Source of the DNA: Gentiana macrophylla
Taxonomy: Eukaryota; Streptophyta; Magnoliopsida; Gentianales; Gentianaceae
Direction of reading: 5' to 3'
Assembly: GCA_026214975.1 (NCBI GenBank)
Contig: JAOBSW010000117.1
Location: forward strand, 45,537 to 109,536
Length of the DNA: 64,000 nt
Shown: in pieces, positions 58,326-64,000 of the stretch
Layout: the number at the start of each line of letters is the position of its first letter
Position numbering within the stretch: position 1 is the first letter of the stretch
Made by a program: the position numbers and the translations under genes
The notes under the pieces: model-generated
The model's input: only the letters and a program-made list of their open reading frames with translations
Told to the model about the DNA's origin: nothing
Databases searched by the model: none

Positions 58326-58703
58326 ATTCCAAGGATATTGTTGAATGTTTCGGCCATCAAATTAATATACGCATCGGCCACAGATTCTTTTAATTAGAAA
58401 TTAGTAAATCCATTAAATTGGGTTTAAAGTTTTTTTCTATTTAATAGATTACATACGGGGATCACAAATCATTCATCTCGATGGTTTATTTTTGCATTTA
58501 TTTTCTTGGATGATTATTTATGTGATATAACCATGCCATAACATGTTCTGCATCATATTCATTAATTCCACTCCTAGCATAGGCATACATGTAAAAAATT
58601 AATTTTAGCATTAATTAGACATGTATGAACATGATAATTAATTTAGATTAATAATTAATTAAATTAATTAAAGCAAACAGAATTTTATTTGGATATAAAA
58701 TTC
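58326..58703. other. AT-rich spacer before the 2.0-kb tandem array
   Basis: No gene recognised. TTAATTAATTAA-type words dominate near 58630-58675. Confidence 0.5.
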
Positions 58704-58951
58704 ACATGATAAGAATGATTTGGGATCTAAAATCCTTCGGGGATTTAATTATGTAGTGGCAACATAAAATAATTTTAACCGAAAATTTAGAAAATCGTGA
58801 AAATATAGGACACTAACTAGACGGTATTTGGAACCGATAAGTTGGTGATCGCTCTTCATGATTTATTGTTTTCGATTATTGCAAAATTCTCGAGTCCAAA
58901 AATTTATATCATGATGAAATTAGAACTATAAAATTTATTGGTGAATTTTTG

Positions 58952-59168
58952 TTGTGTAGTGTATACACAAGAGTTTTCTAAATGATCGGAAAATTGGAAA
59001 ATAATGAATAAGGTGACATTAGTTAATTTGTATTTGGAACCGATAAACTAGTGGAGTTTTAAATTTTATGATTTATTCTTTGTTCGAATTATTAGAAAAT
59101 TCATAAAGTCCTAATGTATTATGATTATAAAATTCTTGGTGAATTTTAATTGTGTAGTGTCTACACAA
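58952..59168. other. Hairpins in the 200-bp subrepeats
   Basis: TTGTGTA/TACACAA at 58952-58970 and TTGTGTAG/CTACACAA at 59150-59168 occupy equivalent places in neighbouring subrepeats and recur in the other units (for example near 60948 and 61147). Confidence 0.6.
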
Positions 59169-61226
59169 GGAAATTTTGTAAAATCAAGAAATTGGAAAAT
59201 CATGAATATAGTGACACTAGCTAGGCGGTATTTGGAACCGATGAACTAGTGGGATAATTAATTTAAATATTCATAATTTATTGTTATTCGGATTATGAAG
59301 AAATTCTGAAAATCCTAATGAGACTACTTATTTTTTAAAATAACGAGTGGGAGCGAGGAAGGTGAAAACCAACCCCATGGCCTTTACTGTTGACACAAGC
59401 AAGTGAGAGAATGGTGATGCCTCGTGTCGCTTTGATTTCGGCCCTTCAGGATGGCCTTCATTTGTTGTCAAAATGCATGGCTTGGTCTCCGAAAGGATAG
59501 GATTTTGGGTACTCGTCGGGTCAGCGACCGACCCTAAGACGGCATACTCGGGCGTATTTTGAGATCTCGAAATAGTAGGTCACACTCACAAGGATATTTT
59601 TGGAAATATCTTGGTGAAAAAGTAAGGTAATCAACAATTAAAGGAGATGTCTCATTCTTAGTTAATTGTTGAGAGAGATTGTCTCAATTTAATCATCACA
59701 TCTTTGACCTACCACTAAGGCGGCCTTTGTAGGTGTGAGATTAAATCCTTGGAATGGTAGGATAAATCGCATGCATGACATCACGTTTATTATTCCTAAA
59801 ATTATTATATGTTGTGGTGTATGATTTGATTTATAATTGAGTCATAATTAAAATTGGTGATGATGACTTCGTGAAAGTGGAAAAGTAACAAGAACGTTGA
59901 ACTCATAAATCAAGAATGCTATTAATTTTTGGTGGAGGATTTCCTCTTAAGCCTTCAAACTTAAGTGACATTAATGAGTATGTCATGACTATCACTCGTG
60001 TTGAACGAGAGACAACCGATATTAGTTCAAAGATGACAAGAATGATTTGATATCAATCTCACCAGACATCCCACAGTTTACCAGTAGTGTCCTCTCTTAT
60101 AAACCGCTAGTTCAAGGCCATTTCCATTTATAGAAAGCCATGAATGGGAAGGCAAATGTCTACAAGTGTAAGTCATCAAAACTAAATAAGCTAAAGGCTA
60201 TACCGAAATATTAATAAAAGAAAGTATAGGATAAGAAAAGTGATGTTGGATTACTAACCTATGAATCCTTCAAGACTTTCTTAACCGGATAATTTGACTC
60301 AGAAGATAAAGTTCTTTTGTAAGAACAAGGTAGCAGGGCATTCATGATAAAAGACTATTCAAAAGGCAGTTATTTCCGCTAAGATAGTGGGAGGTATATA
60401 AGGAAACAAATTTCAGATTTTAATCCTTGAATATCGCAGAAATTTAATTTTGTATTGAGATCATTGGAGCGAATGGATTCACTTTCAAATCGATAATATA
60501 GTTTCCTTAAAGAAAGTGAATATGACATTTGTATACGATTCTGAGACTCGAACTTTTGTTTGATAAAGTCAGAACCACTAAGTAGTGCTGAAACGGTATA
60601 TGTAACACATCTTAAGCTAGTAAGACAAATGGTTTACATATTAAGATAAATTATTCTTCAGCATCTATTAATTAGTGCATATATCCTAAAGATAAGATCT
60701 TAAGACATGATAAGAATGATTTGGGATCTAAAATCCTTGGGATTTAATTATGTAGTGGCAACATAAAATAATTTTAACGAAAATTTGGAAAATCGTGAAA
60801 ATATAGGACACTAACTAGGCGGTATTTAGAACCGATAAATGGTGATCGCTCTTCATGATTTATTGCTTTCGATTATTGCAAAATTCTGAGGTCCAAATAT
60901 TTATATCATGATAAAATTAGGACTATAAAATTTATTGGTGAATTTTTGTTGTGTAGTGTATACACAAGAGTTTTCTAAATGATCGGAAAATTGGAAAATA
61001 ATGAATAAGGTGACATTAGTTAGACTGTATTTGGAACCGATAAACTAGTCGGAGTTTTAAATTTTATGATTTATTGTTGTTCGAATTATTAGAAAATTCA
61101 TAAAGTCCTAAAGTGTTAGGATTATAAAATTCTTGGTGAATTTTAATTGTGTAGTGTCTACACAAGGAAATTTTCTAAAATCAAGAAATTGGAAAATCAT
61201 GAATATAGTGACACTAGCTAGACGGT

Positions 61227-61819
61227 TGACGATGACAAATTAAGTCACCTTAATTATGTGGGCCCTAAGTTAATCTAGTGATGAACACACAAGAACTTTT
61301 TGATGCCAAAAAGAAATGAGGGGGTGGATTTTATGTATGCGGCTGAGTCCAAGACCGTATCTTGGATTGCCTACGTATCCTGTTATGTTCCAGGAATCAA
61401 GCCTTACGTAGTTCCTGGATTGGGGATATTTATAATGACAATACTTGCCTAAACCCTAAGGTTAAGTCGGCTTCTGTTATTGTCATCTTTACCCTTAAAT
61501 GGGCCTTGACCCTTGCCCAAGCTATCATTTGTGGGTGGGCTGGACAGGTGGTGTGGACCACGTCTCGAAGTCGATACTTCCGACCTGTGGTGATCGACTC
61601 TAGACTCGTTATCCCACACTGCTAGCTGGTGTGGACTCTATCCTTATGGACTTGTCATCTCACACTGCTCGATGTCGATAGTCGATAGTCGTAACCTGGC
61701 TTTTACATGATGGCCTTGGCCTCGAGCCTGGGCATCGACATGGATATACTGGAGTTATTTTATAATATGATGACCAACCGATAGACGACACGTGGAGGGA
61801 GTGAAACCCTGTATCATCA
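61227..61819 (-). mobile_element. Solo LTR, 593 bp, inside the 2.0-kb tandem array
   Basis: It starts TGACGATGAC and ends GTATCATCA on the plus strand, flanked by ACGGT at 61222-61226 and 61820-61824. Unit 1 of the array shows the uninterrupted site (GCGGTATTTGG near 59225). A TATA-like TATAAATATCCCC on the minus strand (about 61423-61435) suggests minus orientation, with termini TGATGATAC...GTCA. It is unrelated by eye to the other LTRs in the window. Confidence 0.82.
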
Positions 61820-64000
61820 ACGGTATTTGGAACCAATGAACTAGTGGGATAATTAATTTAAATATTCATGATTTATTGTTATTCGGATTGTGAAGAAATT
61901 CTGAAAATCCTAATGAGACTACTTATTTTTTAAAATAACGAGTGGGAGCGAGGAAGGTGAAAACCAACCCCATGGCCTTTCTTTGTTGACACAAGCAAGT
62001 GAGAGAATGGTGATGCCTCGTGTCGCTTTGATTTCGGCCCTTCATGATGGCCTTCACGCTATCAAAATGCATGGCTTGGTCTCGAAAGGATAGGATTTTG
62101 GGTACTCGTCGGGTCACCGACCGACCACTAAAGCGGCATACTCGGGCGTATTTTGAGATCTCAAGCAGAGGGTCACACTCGCAAGGATATTTTTGGAAAT
62201 ATCTTGCATTTGAAAAAGTAAGGTAATCAACAATTAAAGGAGATGTCTCGATTCTTAGTTAATTGTTGAGAGATTGTCTCAATTTAATCGTCACATCTTT
62301 GACCTACCCTAAGGCGGCACTGTAGGTGTGAGATTAAATCCTTGGAATGGTAGGATAAACTGCATGCATGACATCACGTTTATTATTCCTAAAATTATTA
62401 TATGTTGTGGTGTATGATTTGATTTATATTTGATCATAATTAAAATTGGTGATGATGACTTCGTGAAAGTGGAAAAGTAACAAGAACGTTGAACTCATAA
62501 ATCAAGAATGCTATTAATTTTTTGGAGGAGGATTTCCTCTTAAGCCTTCAAACTTAAGTGACATTAATGAGTATGTCATGACTATCACTCGTGTTGAGCG
62601 AGAGACAACCGATATTAGTTCAAAGATGACAAGAATGATTTGATATCAATCTCACCGGACATCCCACGGTTTACCAAGAGTGTCCACTCTTATAAACCGC
62701 TAGTTCAAGGCCATTTCCATTTATAGAAAGCCAAGAATGGGAAGGCAAATGTCTACAAGTGTAAGTCATCAAAACTAAATAAGCTAAAGGCTATGCGAAA
62801 TATTAATAAAAGAAAGTATAGGATAAGGAAAGTGATGTTGGATTACTAACCTATGAATCCTTCAAGACTTTCTTAACCGGATAATTTGACTCGAGAAGAT
62901 AAAGTTCTTTTGTAAGAACAAGGTGGCAGGGCATTCATGATAAAAAGTATTCAAAAAGCGATTATTTCCGCTAAGATAGTGGGAGGTATATAAGGAAACA
63001 AATTTGATTTTAATCCTTGAATATCGAGAAATTTAATTTTGTATTCGAGATCATTGGAGCGAATGGATTCACTTTCAAATCGATAATATAGTTTCCTTAA
63101 AGAAAGTGAATATGACATTTGTATACGATTACGAGACTCGAACTTTGTTTGATAAAGTCGAGAACCACTAAGTAGTGCTGAAACGGTATATGTAACACCA
63201 TCTTAAGCTAGTAAGACAAATGGTTTACATATTAAGATAAATTATTCTTCAGCATCTATTAATTAGTGCATATATCCTAAAGATAAGATCTTAAGACATG
63301 ATAAGAATGATTTGGGATCTAAAATCCTTCGGGGATTTAATTATATAGTGGCAACATAAAATAATTTTAACCGAAAATTTGGAAAATCGTGAAAATATAG
63401 GACACTAACTAGACGGTATTTAGAACCGATAAGTTGGTGATCGCTCTTCATGATTTATTGCTTTCGATTATTGCAAAATTCTGAGGTCCAAAAATTTATA
63501 TCATGATAAAATTAGGACTATAAAATTTATTGGTGAATTTTTGTTGTGTAGTGTATAGACAAGAGTTTTCTAAATGATCGGAAAATTGGAAAATAATGAA
63601 TAAGGTGACATTAGTTAGACTGTATTTGGAACCGATAAACTAGTGGGAGTTTTAAATTTTATGATTTATTGTTGTTCAATTATTAGAAAATTCATAAAGT
63701 CCTAAAGTATTAGGATTATAAAATTCTTGGTGAATTTTAATTGTGTAGTGTCTACACAAGGAAATTTTGTAAAATCAAGAAATTGGAAAATCATGAATAT
63801 AGTGACACTAGCTAGGCGGTATTTGGAACCGATGAACTAGTGGGATAATTAATTTAAATATTCATGATTTATTGTTATTCGGATTGTGAAGAAATTCGAA
63901 AATCCTAATGAGACAACTTATTTTTAAAATAGCGAGTGGGAGCGAGGAAGGTGAAAACCAACCCCATGGCCTTTCTTGTTGACACAAGCAAGTGAGAGAA

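Larger units (their letters stand above)
58704..64000. repeat. Tandem array of a 2.0-kb unit (at least 2.3 copies, continues past the edge)
   Basis: Units begin at ACATGATAAGAATGATTTGG: 58704, 60705 and 63296. Unit 1 is 2001 bp. Unit 2 is 2591 bp including a 593-bp solo LTR and its 5-bp TSD, so 1993 bp without them. Unit 3 runs off the window. Each unit opens with three ~200-bp subrepeats marked by TATTTGGAACCGAT (58825, 59031, 59229 in unit 1), followed by about 1.4 kb of unique sequence. No coding capacity was recognised. It could be a large satellite or tandem copies of a non-autonomous element; no TG...CA borders or primer site were found. Confidence 0.85.

Noticed and set aside
58081..58393. 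96-codon plus-strand ORF across the 69-bp duplication
   Set aside because: It exists only because the duplicated unit is 69 bp (a multiple of 3) and has no stop in one frame. No protein resemblance.
1..64000. CRISPR arrays, bacterial operons, riboswitches
   Set aside because: The short regular repeats are LTR dyads, microsatellites and 74-bp, 200-bp or 2.0-kb tandem units. All other evidence is plant nuclear.

Overview
The window is repeat-rich plant nuclear DNA, most likely from an angiosperm with a large genome. It holds almost nothing but transposable elements. No intact host gene, rRNA, tRNA or prokaryote-type operon was recognised. The evidence is plant retroelement families (Copia gag with UBN2 and zinc knuckle, Athila-type gag/protease, Tat-type antisense ORFs, plant LINE with zf-RVT, a CACTA-type end), initiator-Met and Asp tRNA primer sites, and TG...CA LTRs with 5-bp target-site duplications (TSDs). 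The species cannot be named from this sequence.

Layout. 1-2724: right-hand part of a minus-strand Copia element (decayed gag, primer site, complete 5' LTR). 2888-57946: one 55-kb set of nested insertions, solved by matching TSDs. The outermost element is a Tat-like Ty3/gypsy element (TSD TATTG) that keeps three antisense accessory ORFs and a 74-bp tandem array but no gag-pol. It was hit twice. The first hit is a plus-strand Athila-like element at 3571-10059 (TSD CATTC) carrying a Transposase_32-like ORF. The second is a minus-strand Athila element at 16591-56409 (TSD ACTGT) with gag and protease remains. The right LTR of that Athila holds a solo LTR (24812-56015, TSD GAAAA). The solo LTR holds a chromovirus-like element (26239-54995, TSD AATAT). 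The right LTR of that element holds a CACTA-like transposon, itself carrying a 5'-truncated LINE, and a triple-LTR retrotransposon array (39279-54399, TSD ATTAC). 57952-58703: short flank with two RNA-polymerase-III-like heads facing each other. 58704-64000: tandem array of a 2.0-kb unit with 200-bp subrepeats, interrupted by a 593-bp solo LTR (TSD ACGGT).

Most unusual points. (1) The triple-LTR element has a middle LTR that is a chimera, matching the right LTR over its left part and the left LTR over its right part, as unequal recombination predicts. (2) Several LTR families in the nest carry private clusters of short dyad-symmetric motifs. In the chromovirus-like LTR and the triple-LTR family the arms covary between copies, as in structured RNA. 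(3) The Tat-like element carries three antisense ORF units, each with its own TATA-like box. (4) Many differences between near-identical repeat copies are small indels at CG dinucleotides, so some frameshifts may be consensus errors.

The genes do not form a pathway. The order of insertion is the main biological content: Tat first, then Athila, solo LTR, chromovirus-like element, and finally the CACTA/LINE pair and the triple-LTR element.
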